64,000 nt of DNA from Roseiarcus sp963813555 (GTDB taxonomy: Bacteria > Pseudomonadota > Alphaproteobacteria > Rhizobiales > Beijerinckiaceae), in assembly GCA_963813555.1 (NCBI GenBank), contig CAWEZX010000010.1:124001-188000 (forward strand), read 5' to 3'. Every line of letters begins with the position of its first letter. The first letter of the stretch is position 1. A model generated the notes under the pieces. That model worked only from the letters and a program-made list of their open reading frames with translations, had not been told where the DNA came from and searched no databases. The translations under genes were made by a program, and so were the position numbers. Shown here piece after piece: positions 17,084 through 26,006 of this stretch.

Positions 17084-18362
17084 TCAAACGTCTCCCGCCA
17101 GCCGCAGCCCCGAGAATTGCCATCTTGCGTCGGGGGGGAAGAAATTGCGGTAGCTCGGCCGCATGTGATCGGCCGGCGTCGCGCACGAGCCGCCGCGCAA
17201 TACGAACTGTCCGGACATGAACTTGCCGTTGTATTCGCCGACCGCCCCTTCCGCCGGCTTGAAGCGCGGGTAGGGCGTAAACGCGCTGCGCGTCCACTCC
17301 CACACATCGCCGTAAATCTGACGCAAGCCCGCTTGGCCGGCTTGTGCAGGCGCAGGGCGCAGGCGTCCTGAGTTCGACGAAGTTCCCATGCAGCGGCTCG
17401 CTAAGCGCGGCGTGCTCCCACTCGAACTCAGTCGGCAACCTTTGGCCGGCCCAGGTCGCGAATGCGTCAGCCTCGTAGTAGCTCACATGCGTGACCGGCG
17501 CGTCAGGATCGACGGGCTGCGCCCCGCGCAGCGTCATCGACCAGTAGCCGTCCTGGCGCTCTTCCCAATAAAACGGCGCCATCCAGCCTTCCGACTGCAC
17601 CGTCGCCCATCCCGCCGACAACCAGAGCAGGGGAGTCCGATAGCCGCCATCGGCCATGAATTCCATCCACTCCGCATTGGCGACCAGCCGGTTCGCGAGT
17701 TCATAAGGTTCGACCAGCACGCGATGCCTTGGCCCCTCGCAATCGAAGGCGAAGCCTCCGCCGTCGTGTCCGACCTCCACGACGCCGCCATCGAACTTCC
17801 GATAGGCAGGCGGCGAGTTGTCCGTCCTGCCGACCGCAATTGGGCCTGGATCTTTGTAAGCCGGACGTAGAGGGTTCTGCGCGAACAGGTGCAAGATATC
17901 CGTCAGCAGCAATTCCTGATGCTGCTGTTCATGATTGCAGCCAAGTTCGATCAGCCCGGCGATGGCAGGCGCAAGATCGTCTTGCATCAGCGACGTCATC
18001 GCGCGGTCAACATGGTCTCGGTACGCAATGACCGTCTCGAGCGTCGGGCGTGTGATCATGCCGCGTCGGGGACGGGGCTGCCGAGCGCCAATGCTCTCGT
18101 AATAGGAGTTGAACAGGAAATTGAACTGAGGATCAAACGCGCGGTAGCCGGGGAGATTCTGTTCGAGAATCATCCTCTCGAAAAACCACGTCGTATGCGC
18201 GAGATGCCATTTGGCCGGGCTCGCGTCAGGCATCGACTGCACGGTCGCGTCGGCGTCGGACAAGGGCGCGCCGAGGCGGGCGCTCGCTTCGCGAACCGAT
18301 TGATAGAGCGTGCTGAGGTCGGGGTTTCGTTCCGGAGCGCCATGGGGCTTCGAGACACGCAT
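17084..18362 (-). pseudogene. egtB: EgtB (ergothioneine biosynthesis sulfoxide synthase), single-base frameshift
   Basis: EgtB is the iron-dependent enzyme that joins hercynine to a thiol. The N-terminal DinB-like domain has HLAHTTWFFE and the iron-ligand motif CNHEQQHQELL (His-x3-His-x-Glu). The FGE-sulfatase-like C-terminal domain begins near FDCEGPRHRVLVEPYELANR. The frame is broken near 17372: before it the protein reads EPLHGNFVE, after it the neighbouring frame reads RLRPAPAQAG, then IYGDVWEW and FVLRGGSCATPADHMRPSY, and stops at 17084. A one-base change restores a full-length protein of about 425 residues. This could be a real mutation or a consensus error; egtD downstream is intact. 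Confidence 0.88.
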
Positions 18363-18804
18363 GCGATTCTCGTCCTTTTTTAAGGGGCGCCGTCTGCACG
18401 CCGGAGCGCCGCATATGGGAAGCTCATCGGCATTAGCGAGGGGCGGGGCATGAATAATTATTATTCCCGTCGCGAATGAGCGGATTCAGCGCCACTGGCC
18501 TAAATCCGGCCCGCAATGCGCCACAATGGCGACACCCAGCGCCCACGACACGTTTTGCATCTGCATGACCGGCGCCCGCCTGCTGCTAAGCCGGAACCCA
18601 AACTGGTAAGTCCCGCTATTGTTCCCTCGCCGCGGGCGCAGGCGCCGTCCGGCCTCGTCAAACCGGACCGCTGCGCTTCGAGTTTGAGGTTGAAACTTGC
18701 TATTCGGGCAAAAAATAGAGTGGGCGTCGCCGAGTGGGGAATTGATCTTAGGTATTGCAAAAATCTTGCTTGTCGCGTGGATCCCGCCGTAGGTGAATCG
18801 GAGA
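18363..18804. other. Intergenic between egtB and the DMT exporter, no gene seen
   Basis: This 440-bp divergent intergenic stretch contains an A+T-rich palindrome-like block (AATAATTATTATT near 18450-18463) that could hold promoter elements. No reading frame has family resemblance. It should contain promoters for both flanking genes. Confidence 0.45.
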
Positions 18805-19876
18805 ATGTCCAACAGTGTTCCTACGTTCAGCCCGCTTTGGCCTGGTGTTCCCCTCGCTCTTGCGTCGGCGGTCCTGTTTGGCGCATCGGCCCCGTTCGCA
18901 AAACTGCTTCTGGGGTCAAGCTGATCCGCAGCTTCTGGCTGGGCTCCTCTATTTAGGGGCCGGCATTGGACTGGCGATCGGCCAGGTAGGCCGGTCCTTA
19001 GTTGGCGTCGGGGTCTCAGAAGCGCCGTTGCGGCGAGCGGACCTATCCTGGTTGATTGCGATCGTCATGTTCGGCGGCGTCATAGGACCGCTGTTTCTGA
19101 TGCTAGGGCTCGCCCGGACTTCCGCCGCGTCGGGTTCGCTGCTGTTGAATCTCGAAGGATTGGCGACCATGGCAATTGCGTGGGTCGTGTTTCGGGAGAA
19201 CGTCGATCGGAGACTCCTGCTTGGGGCGGCTTCGATCCTTGCGGGCGCGGTCGTGTTGACCTGGCAAGGGCAGAGTATTCGCCTCGACGGAGGCGGCTTG
19301 TTGATCGCTGCGGCATGTCTCGCATGGGGTATCGACAACAACCTGACGCGGAAGCTTTCTTCGGCCGACCCGGTGATGATTGCGCTGATTAAAGGCCTTG
19401 CGGCTGGAAGCGCAAACCTGGTCATGGCGATGCTTCTCGGTGGGCGCTTGCCCTCCGTCGGGGCGACGGGCGCGGCGCTCGTGGTCGGGTTCTGCGGCGT
19501 CGGGGTCAGTCTCGTGCTATTTGTGTCGGCGCTGCGTCATCTCGGCAGCGCCCGGACGGGAGCCTATTTCTCGGTCGCGCCGTTTCTTGGCGCGGTCATA
19601 GCGATCATCCTGCTGAGCGAACCGGTCACGCCTCAACTGATCGTTGCCGGCGCGCTTATGGCTTTTGGCCTCTGGCTGCACCTGACCGAACGACATAACC
19701 ATGAACATACGCACGCGGCGATCGAGCACGAACACAGGCACGTCCACGACGAACATCATCAGCACGCCCATAAAGGGGCGGCGACTGAGCCCCATACGCA
19801 CTGGCATCAGCATAACGGGCTCCGGCACCAGCATGCGCACTACCCCGACCTCCACCATCGCCATGAACACTGCTAG
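18805..19876 (+). pseudogene. DMT-superfamily (EamA) exporter with histidine-rich tail, frameshifted
   Basis: The gene starts at ATG 18805 (WPGVPLALASAVLFGASAPF, first membrane segment). It hits a TGA near 18926 and continues one base off from ADPQLLAGLLYLGAGIG to 19876; deleting one A near 18922 restores a single frame. The protein has about ten membrane segments in two EamA repeats (SLLLNLEGLATMAIAWVVF; YFSVAPFLGAVIAIILLSE). The C-terminal 60 residues are extremely His-rich (HNHEHTHAAIEHEHRHVHDE and more), suggesting divalent-metal binding in the cytoplasm or periplasm. Substrate unknown. The next feature, an IS200 element, begins about ten bases after the stop. Confidence 0.85.
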
Positions 19877-19884
19877 CGTAAGCG

Positions 19885-20526
19885 GGAGACCCCCCGGCTC
19901 TGCCGGGGTGGCAGTAGAGGTTTGACGTTTCCGGCGGTCCACCGGTGAAGTTCCAACGTGAGCAGCCACTCACACGAAAGGAACTCCACCGATGGACGAC
20001 TACGAGAGCCTAAGCCACACGACATGGACCTGCAAATATCATGTGGTGTTCATTCCCAAATGTCGACGCAAGGTGCTGTATCTGGAGCTGCGACGACCCT
20101 TGGGCGAAGTTTTGCGCAAGCTTGCGCTTCAGAAGGAAGCGAGGGTCGAGGTAGGGCATCTGATGCCCGATCACGTGCACATGCTGTTGTCGATTCCGCC
20201 GAAATACGCAGTGTCGCAGGTGGTCGGGTACATCAAGGGCAAGAGCGCGATCCACCTGGCCCGGGTATATGGGGAGCGCAAGCGCAACTTCGTGGGGCAG
20301 CACTTCTGGGCGCGGGGGTTCTTCGTCAATACGGTCGGCCGTGACGAGGAGGCCATCCGGGCTTACATCCGCAACCAAGAGAAGGAAGATCAGAGGCTCG
20401 AACAAATGAACCTCTGGCGCTGAAAAAGCCGCCTTTAGGCGGCTCCAAACATCAAGGGCCGCGTCAGCGACCCTCCTACCGCTTTGAGCGGTTCAAATCC
20501 TAAAGCCCCCGGCTTTGCCGGGGGAT
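19885..20526 (+). mobile_element. IS200/IS605-family element (tnpA only)
   Basis: The ends carry subterminal hairpins rather than inverted repeats: a left hairpin with arms CCCCGGC/GCCGGGG at 19892-19908 and a right hairpin CCCCCGGC/GCCGGGGG at 20506-20524, as expected for single-strand transposition by Y1 transposases. A further hairpin just after the gene (about 20429-20446) may stop transcription. Exact ends are approximate. It truncates an IS5/IS1182-like transposase on its right side. Confidence 0.85.
19992..20423 (+). CDS. tnpA: IS200/IS605-family transposase TnpA
   Basis: This 143-residue Y1 HUH transposase is intact. It starts with HTTWTCKYHVVFIPKCRR, carries the HUH motif in LMPDHVHMLLSIP (His-Val-His) and the conserved GYIKGKSAI segment. 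The catalytic tyrosine lies in the C-terminal helix (IRAYIRNQEKED). It cuts and rejoins single-stranded DNA at the end hairpins. AAAGGAACTCCACC precedes the ATG. Nothing in the frame suggests inactivation. Confidence 0.93.
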   Translation: MDDYESLSHTTWTCKYHVVFIPKCRRKVLYLELRRPLGEVLRKLALQKEARVEVGHLMPDHVHMLLSIPPKYAVSQVVGYIKGKSAIHLARVYGERKRNFVGQHFWARGFFVNTVGRDEEAIRAYIRNQEKEDQRLEQMNLWR

Positions 20527-20825
20527 ACTTACCCTCATCGGCGTCAGCAATCGCTCCGGCGGGATGGAGGGACGCCTGACCGCCTCGTAAAGCGCGCAAA
20601 ACCTCGCGTCGAGTTCCGCCAGCGCCGCATTGGTCAGTCGCCGCATCGCCCGCAACGGATGCTTCGTCGGGACCCTGGCCTCGACGTCAATGTACGAGAA
20701 CAACGCCCCGCTCGTCCGATCCTCGCCTCGCATCGATCCCTCCGAATCATGCCTCAACCCAAGGGAATTATCGGATAGAACCAAACACCAGCCCCTTCTC
20801 GGCCGGCTTTTTCAGCAGCCTGCTA
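20527..20825 (-). pseudogene. IS5/IS1182-like transposase, N-terminal remnant with its terminal repeat
   Basis: A reverse-strand frame beginning MRGEDRTSGALFSYIDVEAR (start near 20733) and continuing VPTKHPLRAMRRLTNAALAE to RRPSIPPERLL is the N-terminus of an IS5/IS1182-type transposase. The rest is lost at the IS200 element. The original outer end is still visible at 20808-20825 (TTTTTCAGCAGCCTGCTA). This end closely matches the inverted repeats of the small element at 22163-22275. Confidence 0.8.
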
Positions 20826-21043
20826 CCAGCCTTCCCCGGCCCGAAGCGCGCCGCCTCGCCAAACGGTTCGAATGGCGTTACACCCCTAAACATGGAAGCT
20901 GGCTCGCTATGGCCGAATCCGAACTCGGCGTTCTGTCGAGCCAATGTCTGAGCCGGCGCATTCCAGACAAGCCGACCCTCCTCAGAGAGGTCGCCGCCTG
21001 GGGCCTTCAAGGGCTTGGCGAAGTTGTTGGCGGTGACGAAGGC
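20826..21043 (+). pseudogene. IS630-type transposase, C-terminal fragment
   Basis: The forward frame over about 20850-21000 reads EARRLAKRFEWRYTPKHGSW, then LAMAESELGVLSSQCLSRRI and PDKPTLLREVAAW, a block typical of the C-terminal part (third acidic residue in AESELG) of a different IS630 subfamily from the 1131-bp element. Both ends are missing: an IS5/IS1182-like end abuts on the left and the deleted IS630 copy B was inserted on the right. It is a dead remnant. Confidence 0.75.
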
Positions 21044-21045
21044 TA

Positions 21046-21752
21046 AGCAGATTCCGTTTGGCTAACCAACGGATAGGTTTTTTGCGGTTGGCTGCCTGCG
21101 CCGATTCGCAAGGTGTATGACATGGCGGGAAAGTCTCCGATTACGGCGAGCGATGAACAACGCGCCGGCCTGGGCCTGCGCCTGCAACTGCGCAAATAGC
21201 AGGCCGAAGCCGGCGACATCGTTCTTCTCTACGGCGATGAGAGCGAGGCGCTGACCCATCCTTATCTCGCCCGCGCCTGGGCGAAGTCGGGAGCGGACTT
21301 GCGTGTGCCGGCGCCGGGGCAGGCCAAGAAGGTCGCGATACTGGGGTCGCTCGATCCCCTCACGCGCCAACTCATCGTCCATACCAGCCCGACCAAGCGC
21401 AGCAGCGATTTCATCGCTCATCTGGAGCAACTCGACCGTCTCTTTGGGCCGCAGCCCGGGCGGCAGGCCAAGCCGGTCGTGCTGGTCGAGGACAATGGTC
21501 CGATCCACACCAGCAAACGCTCGCTCGCCGCCCTCACCGCCCGCGCACACTGGCTCACCGTCGAATGGCTGCCGAAATACGCCCCCGAACTCAACGACAT
21601 CGAGCCGGTCTGGCGCGATCTCAAAGCCCATCACCTCGCCCACCAGACCTTCACCGACGCCGCCGCGCTCGACCAGGCCATCCATCACGCTGTCATTGAT
21701 CTCAACCGCGAGCGCATCCCCAATCCGTTGGCCAAGCCACGAATCTCTGCTT
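21046..21752 (+). mobile_element. IS630 copy B, internal-deletion derivative
   Basis: Both ends of the 1131-bp IS630 element are present, starting after TA at 21044-21045, but about 425 bp are missing inside. The sequence jumps from the start of the first transposase frame (CGCGCCGGCC near 21170) to the beginning of the second frame. A further CAA-TAG change creates a stop near 21196-21198. The right end has one extra T compared with other copies. It keeps both ends and so could still be moved by transposase from copies A, C or D. Confidence 0.88.
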
Positions 21753-21756
21753 TAGG

Positions 21757-22690
21757 ACATGGGCCTTCAGGCTGTGCAGATCGTCATAGTGGAAGACCTT
21801 GACAGTGGCGTCCTTGATCGTGCGGTTCATTCGCTCGGCATGGCTGTTGGTCCACGGGTGATAGGGCTTGGCCAGGCGATGGTCGATGCCATTTGCCAAG
21901 CAGGCTCTGTCGAAGATGTGGGGTCCCAGGAAGCGGCGGCGGGGGGCCACCCCGGTTCTGCGCAGGTCGGCGAAGGCCATACCGTTGTCGGTAAGCACGC
22001 TGTGGATCTTATAGGGGAAGACCTCCACGACGGCTTTGAGGAAGGCCGAGCCCTCCCTCTTGGCGGCGCGGTCGTGGAACTCGACATAGGTGAACTTGGA
22101 AACCCGGTCGATGGCGAGGAACATGACCAGCTTGCCGTCGGCGTGGCGCAGCGCGCAGCTAGCAGGCTGTTGAAAAACTCATTTCCGTCGCAGTTCGATT
22201 CTGTTTCGGACTCCCTTGGATTCCGTGGTGTTCCCGGTTTCAACCGTGCGCGGCGGACTTTTTCAACAGCCTGCTAGTGATGTGAACGTAGCCGATCTCG
22301 CAGGTCTTGAACCGTTTGCGGCGCTCTTTGGGTCTCCTCGATCGGCAACCGGGAGACGCTGTGGCGTTGCAGGCAGCGGTGCAGGGCGCCGCGGCTGAGA
22401 TTGGGGATGGCGTCCTTCAAGCAACCCGGACATCGTCCAGCGGCAGCAGGGTCTTCTGCCGGAACGCCAGTACGATGACCTCCTCGGCCGGCGTCAGCAC
22501 CGTGCTGTTCGGCTTCTTCGGACCCCCATGAGCGCGTCGGCCGTTGTGGTCCGGTTGCGCCATTTGCGCACCGTCTTCGCGTTCAGGCCGTAGCGGGCGG
22601 CAAGGGCGCGGCTGCTCTCTTTCGACGCTTGGAACCCGGCTCGAAGACAACGGCGTCATTCGGGCGCTGCCGTGAAGAACGTTTGCCATA
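21757..22690 (-). pseudogene. IS481-family transposase, split and truncated
   Basis: The N-terminal part (22690 down to about 22280) reads AALAARYGLNAKTVRKWRNR and LTPAEEVIVLAFRQKTLLPL, a helix-turn-helix of the IS481 type, with frameshifts. After a 113-bp MITE, the catalytic part continues as MFLAIDRVSKFTYVEFHDRA, VLTDNGMAF and HPWTNSHAERMNRTIKDAT, giving the rve-type DDE residues. The C-terminus is cut by IS630 copy B at about 21756. GGAGGAG precedes the ATG at about 22690. The element is dead. Confidence 0.85.
22163..22275. mobile_element. 113-bp MITE with IS5/IS1182-type ends
   Basis: The small non-coding element has perfect 15-bp terminal inverted repeats (CAGGCTGTTGAAAAA at 22163-22177 and its complement at 22261-22275) and a CTAG repeat on each side (22159-22162 and 22276-22279). 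It splits the IS481 transposase gene. The repeat differs by one base from the outer end of the IS5/IS1182-like remnant at 20808-20825, which suggests mobilisation by that family. Confidence 0.85.
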
Positions 22691-22770
22691 GGGCATTCTC
22701 CTCCTGACGAATCAAGCGCGATGGTGCGCCATCACAGTCCGGGACGACACAGCTGGCGCTTACTCGCGTT

Positions 22771-22796
22771 TTATTGGCGTTTACTTGCTTTTATTT
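22771..22796. repeat. A+T-rich repeat motif (third locus)
   Basis: TTTATTGGCGTTTACTTGC and its flanks are the reverse complement, with one difference, of the motif at 25531-25550. The two loci form an inverted pair around the YkgJ-glnB-glnA block. The rest of the 22691-22990 interval holds no gene that I can support. Confidence 0.55.
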
Positions 22797-22990
22797 AACC
22801 GCCTGCGCCGAACGTGGCTCCACGCGCGGCCGCTTCGCGTCGAGCCAGGCTTCGCGACGCCGGCGTGGTGACCAAGGGTCAAGCCGGCCGCCCGGGATAC
22901 GAGATCCGCCTCTCTTTGGCGCTGAAAGGGTGATAGGGGTGCTTCAACCCCGGGTACAATTCGCCGAGCGGGGCGCAGCGCGAGGGACTG

Positions 22991-23407
22991 ATGACGGCGG
23001 CGCCGGGAAAATCCTGCGGAGCGTGCACAATGTGCTGCTCGGTGCTGGAAATCGATTATTTCGACAAGCCGGCGGGGCCGCTGTGTGTCAATTGCCGCGC
23101 CGGCGGAGGCTGCGCGATCTATGCTGAGCGCCCAGAGGTTTGCCGCGACTTCGAGTGCGAATGGCTGACCCGCCGCGATCTGTCGCGGCAACTGCGCCCG
23201 GACCGAGTCGGCACGATCCTTATGGAAGACGCCGATAGCGACGAATACCGCGCGGTCTGCGCGCCGGAGAAGCCGATGGCCTGGCGCCATCCGCTTGTGT
23301 TCGCCCATCTTGTCGCCGTCGCCAAGTCCGGCCGAATCGTGGTCGCCAAGGCGGGGCTTTCATCGTGGCGGATCTTCGGCTCGGGCGAATGGGGGCCGAC
23401 GGTCTGA
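22991..23407 (+). CDS. YkgJ-family cysteine cluster protein
   Basis: This 138-residue protein has the metal-chelating cysteine cluster of the YkgJ/FliB-like family: SCGACTMCC near residues 8-16, CVNC at 33-36, GGGCAIYAERPEVCRDFEC at 39-57. Eight cysteines lie within about 50 residues and probably bind zinc or an iron centre. The C-terminal part is not recognised. Function of the family is unknown. It lies about 200 bp upstream of glnB on the same strand; a shared transcript is possible but not shown. Confidence 0.85.
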   Translation: MTAAPGKSCGACTMCCSVLEIDYFDKPAGPLCVNCRAGGGCAIYAERPEVCRDFECEWLTRRDLSRQLRPDRVGTILMEDADSDEYRAVCAPEKPMAWRHPLVFAHLVAVAKSGRIVVAKAGLSSWRIFGSGEWGPTV

Positions 23408-23611
23408 TCGCCGCCCGGTTATTGGCCAAGGCGCCTATCGGAGAGGCGCCGGAGCGGCCGCCGTCCCATCCTTGACCGCTTAGCGGGCGCCCGGTAGCGC
23501 GATCCTCCATCGGATGCTATTGAGCCCCGCGCGCGCCGGTCCTGCCGCCGCGGCATAAGGGGCATCGGGTCGGCGGCGCCGACCCCGTGGGGACGAGGAG
23601 TTTCGCGGCAC

Positions 23612-23950
23612 ATGAAGAAGATCGAGGCGATCATAAAGCCGTTCAAACTCGACGAAGTGAAGGAGGCGCTACAGGAAGCCGGAATCCAGGGCATTACCGT
23701 CCTCGAAGCAAAAGGCTTCGGCCGCCAGAAAGGCCACACCGAACTTTACCGCGGGGCCGAGTACGTCGTTGACTTTCTGCCCAAGGTGAAGATCGAGGTC
23801 GTGGTCTCGGACGAAAACCTCCGTCCGGCGATCGAAGCGATCCGCGCCGCCGCCCAGACAGGGCGCATCGGCGATGGCAAGATATTTGTATCGCAGATCG
23901 AGGAGGCCATCCGGATCCGCACCGGCGAAACCGGCGCGGACGCGGTCTGA
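23612..23950 (+). CDS. glnB: Nitrogen regulatory protein P-II
   Basis: This 112-residue PII signal protein is full length. MKKIEAIIKPFKLDEVKEAL, the T-loop YRGAEYVVDFLPKVKIE with the uridylylated tyrosine at residue 51, the B-loop TGRIGDGKIFV and the C-loop RIRTGE are all conserved. It senses 2-oxoglutarate, ATP/ADP and glutamine status and controls glutamine synthetase adenylylation and NtrB. GACGAGGAG precedes the ATG. glnA follows after 82 bp, the standard alphaproteobacterial glnB-glnA order. GlnB rather than GlnK is supported by this linkage to glnA. Confidence 0.96.
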   Translation: MKKIEAIIKPFKLDEVKEALQEAGIQGITVLEAKGFGRQKGHTELYRGAEYVVDFLPKVKIEVVVSDENLRPAIEAIRAAAQTGRIGDGKIFVSQIEEAIRIRTGETGADAV

Positions 23951-24032
23951 AAGCGTTTCGGGCTGACCAAGGGCGCCCTGCCGATCCCCGCGGCGGGCGG
24001 AAGCAGAGCTTATCATTGAGGAAAGGCAAATC

Positions 24033-25442
24033 ATGAAGACCGCCAAGGATGTGCTCAAGGCGATCAAGGACAATGACGTCAAGTATGTCGATCTGCGCTT
24101 TACTGACCCGCGCGGCAAGTGGCAGCACGTGACCTTCGATCAGGGGCTGGTCGACGAGGACGCATTCGCCGACGGGTTGATGTTCGATGGCTCGTCGATT
24201 TCCGGGTGGAGAGCGATCAACGAATCCGACATGACGCTGATGCCCGACCCGACCTCGGCCTGCATGGACCCTTTTTTCGCCGCTTCGACCATGGTCATCA
24301 ACTGCGACATCCTCGATCCAGCGAGCGGCCAGCCCTACAACCGCGATCCGCGCGGCATCGCCAAGAAAGCCGAGGCCTATCTGAAGTCGACCGGCATCGG
24401 CGACACTGCATTCTTCGGCCCCGAGGCCGAGTTTTTCGTGTTCGACGACGTGCGGTTCAAGGCCGACCCTTACAACACCGGCTTCCAAATCGATTCGATC
24501 GAACTGCCGATCAATCAGGACACGGCCTACGAAGGCGGCAATCTCGGCCACCGTGTGCGCACCAAGGCCGGCTATTTCCCGGTTCCGCCTCAGGATTCGG
24601 CGCAGGACATGCGCGGCGAAATGCTGGCGGCGATGGCGCAAATGGGCGCGGTGGTCGAGAAGCACCACCACGAAGTGGCGTCCGCGCAGCATGAACTCGG
24701 CCTCAAGTTCGGCCCGCTCGTGACCATGGCCGACCATATGCAGGTCTACAAATATTGCATCCACATGGTGGCGCAGAGCTACGGCAAGACGGCGACCTTC
24801 ATGCCCAAGCCCGTCTATGGCGACAACGGCTCGGGGATGCATGTGCATCAGTCGATCTGGAAGGGCGGCAAGCCGGTGATGGCGGGCAACAAATATGCCG
24901 ACCTCAGCCAGGAATGCCTCTATTACATCGGCGGCGTCATCAAGCACGCCAGGGCGCTCAACGGCTTCACCAACCCCTCGACCAACAGCTACAAGCGCTT
25001 GGTGCCAGGCTTCGAAGCCCCGGTGCTGCTCGCCTATTCCGTTCGCAACCGCTCGGCCTCGTGTCGCATTCCGTGGACATCCAATCCGAAGGCCAAGCGC
25101 GTCGAGGTGCGATTCCCTGATCCGACCGCCAATCCTTATCTCGCCTTCTCGGCGATGCTGATGGCGGGCCTCGACGGGATCGTCAACAAGGTCGACCCGG
25201 GCTTGGCGGTGGACAAGGACCTCTACGACCTGCCGCCGAAGGAACTCAAGAAGATCCCGACCGTGTGCGGCTCGCTGCGCGAGGCGCTCGGCAACCTGGA
25301 CAAGGACCGCGCCTTCCTAAAGGCCGGCGACGTCTTTTCCGACGACTTCATCGACAGCTATATCGAGCTCAAGATGGGCGAGGTCCAACGGTTCGAGATG
25401 GCCCCGCACCCAATCGAGTTCGAGATGTATTATTCGTACTGA
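24033..25442 (+). CDS. glnA: Glutamine synthetase type I
   Basis: This 469-residue GSI-beta enzyme makes glutamine from glutamate, ammonia and ATP in the cytoplasm as a dodecamer. Family landmarks are MFDGSSISGWRAINESDM near residues 50-67, FGPEAEFFVFD, the KHHHEVASAQHE active-site block, NGSGMHVHQS, NRSASCRIP and the adenylylation site KDLYDLPPKE with Tyr at 397/398. GAGGAAAGGC precedes the ATG. It is probably cotranscribed with glnB and is followed by a GC-rich hairpin at 25471. The adenylylation site implies control by GlnE via PII. Confidence 0.97.
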   Translation: MKTAKDVLKAIKDNDVKYVDLRFTDPRGKWQHVTFDQGLVDEDAFADGLMFDGSSISGWRAINESDMTLMPDPTSACMDPFFAASTMVINCDILDPASGQPYNRDPRGIAKKAEAYLKSTGIGDTAFFGPEAEFFVFDDVRFKADPYNTGFQIDSIELPINQDTAYEGGNLGHRVRTKAGYFPVPPQDSAQDMRGEMLAAMAQMGAVVEKHHHEVASAQHELGLKFGPLVTMADHMQVYKYCIHMVAQSYGKTATFMPKPVYGDNGSGMHVHQSIWKGGKPVMAGNKYADLSQECLYYIGGVIKHARALNGFTNPSTNSYKRLVPGFEAPVLLAYSVRNRSASCRIPWTSNPKAKRVEVRFPDPTANPYLAFSAMLMAGLDGIVNKVDPGLAVDKDLYDLPPKELKKIPTVCGSLREALGNLDKDRAFLKAGDVFSDDFIDSYIELKMGEVQRFEMAPHPIEFEMYYSY

Positions 25443-25470
25443 ACCGCGATCTCCTTTAAAAAGCGCGATG

Positions 25471-25495
25471 AAGGGCGGGCCTTCGGGCCGCCCTT
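25471..25495 (+). terminator. Hairpin after glnA
   Basis: AAGGGCGG and CCGCCCTT form an 8-bp stem around a nine-base loop, 28 bp after the glnA stop. No strong T run follows, so it is a weak or Rho-assisted terminator, or an mRNA 3'-end stabiliser. Confidence 0.65.
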
Positions 25496-25521
25496 GGCGT
25501 TTCAAGCGCGTCTCCACGCGC

Positions 25522-25646
25522 AAAATAGACGCAAGTAAACGCCATTAAAAGCAAATAAAAGCAAATAAAATTGCTTTCTTTTGCTTACGTTTATTTTTTG
25601 GAATCGGGGCTTTTCAATGGGTTACAGCCGATTCAAATAAAAAAAT
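25522..25646. repeat. A+T-rich hairpin repeat, copy 1
   Basis: Imperfect arms at 25522-25539 (AAAATAGACGCAAGTAAA) and 25581-25599 flank a loop of AAGCAAATAAA-type repeats. A second small inverted repeat follows (GAATCGG at 25601-25607, CCGATTC at 25628-25634). The block 25571-25646 is nearly identical to the reverse complement of 46551-46640. It is strikingly A+T-rich in a GC-rich chromosome and contains no gene. Confidence 0.75.
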
Positions 25647-25690
25647 CCTCCTGTCTCTTGAGCAAATTGCATTTGGGTCGCACCGCGATC

Positions 25691-25778
25691 GTCATTGCGA
25701 GCGAAGCGAAGCAATCCAGGAGTCGTCGCGCGCCTTACGGCCGCTGGATCGCCGCGTCGCTTCGCTCCTAGCGATGAC
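25691..25778. repeat. Palindromic REP-like repeat
   Basis: GTCATTGCGAGCGAAGCGAA at 25691-25710 pairs with TTCGCTCCTAGCGATGAC near 25761-25778 to form a long imperfect hairpin. Palindromes starting GTCATTGCGAGCGAAGCGAAGC are a widespread intergenic repeat in Hyphomicrobiales genomes (from memory). The rest of 25779-26006 has no gene. Confidence 0.75.
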
Positions 25779-26006
25779 GATTCCAGCCGAACGCAGCGCG
25801 CTCTAAACCCGCGCCGGTTGCAAAAGAGCCGACCGCGGCCGTCGTGACACTCGTCGGCGCACAGGCGGGATGATAGGGCGATCGAGTTTGCCATCGCCTG
25901 GATCATAGTTCACGTTTCTGTCCGGCGCAAGAAAATGTCGATGCATTCGGTAATTCCGTAGCGCCGCAATTCCGTCCGCAGGGAGCGTTGGGAACCGGGG
26001 CCCCGG

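Noticed and set aside
18486..18956. Overlapping small frames before the DMT exporter
   Set aside because: Mutually overlapping on both strands and partly inside the exporter's true N-terminus; no motifs.
23694..24947. 417-codon reverse-strand frame over glnB-glnA
   Set aside because: Antisense shadow of two strongly conserved genes, with no family resemblance.
25522..25600. CRISPR-like array because of repeated AAGCAAATAAA units
   Set aside because: Units are short, adjacent and without spacers; the structure is a hairpin with A-rich loop. No cas genes are present.
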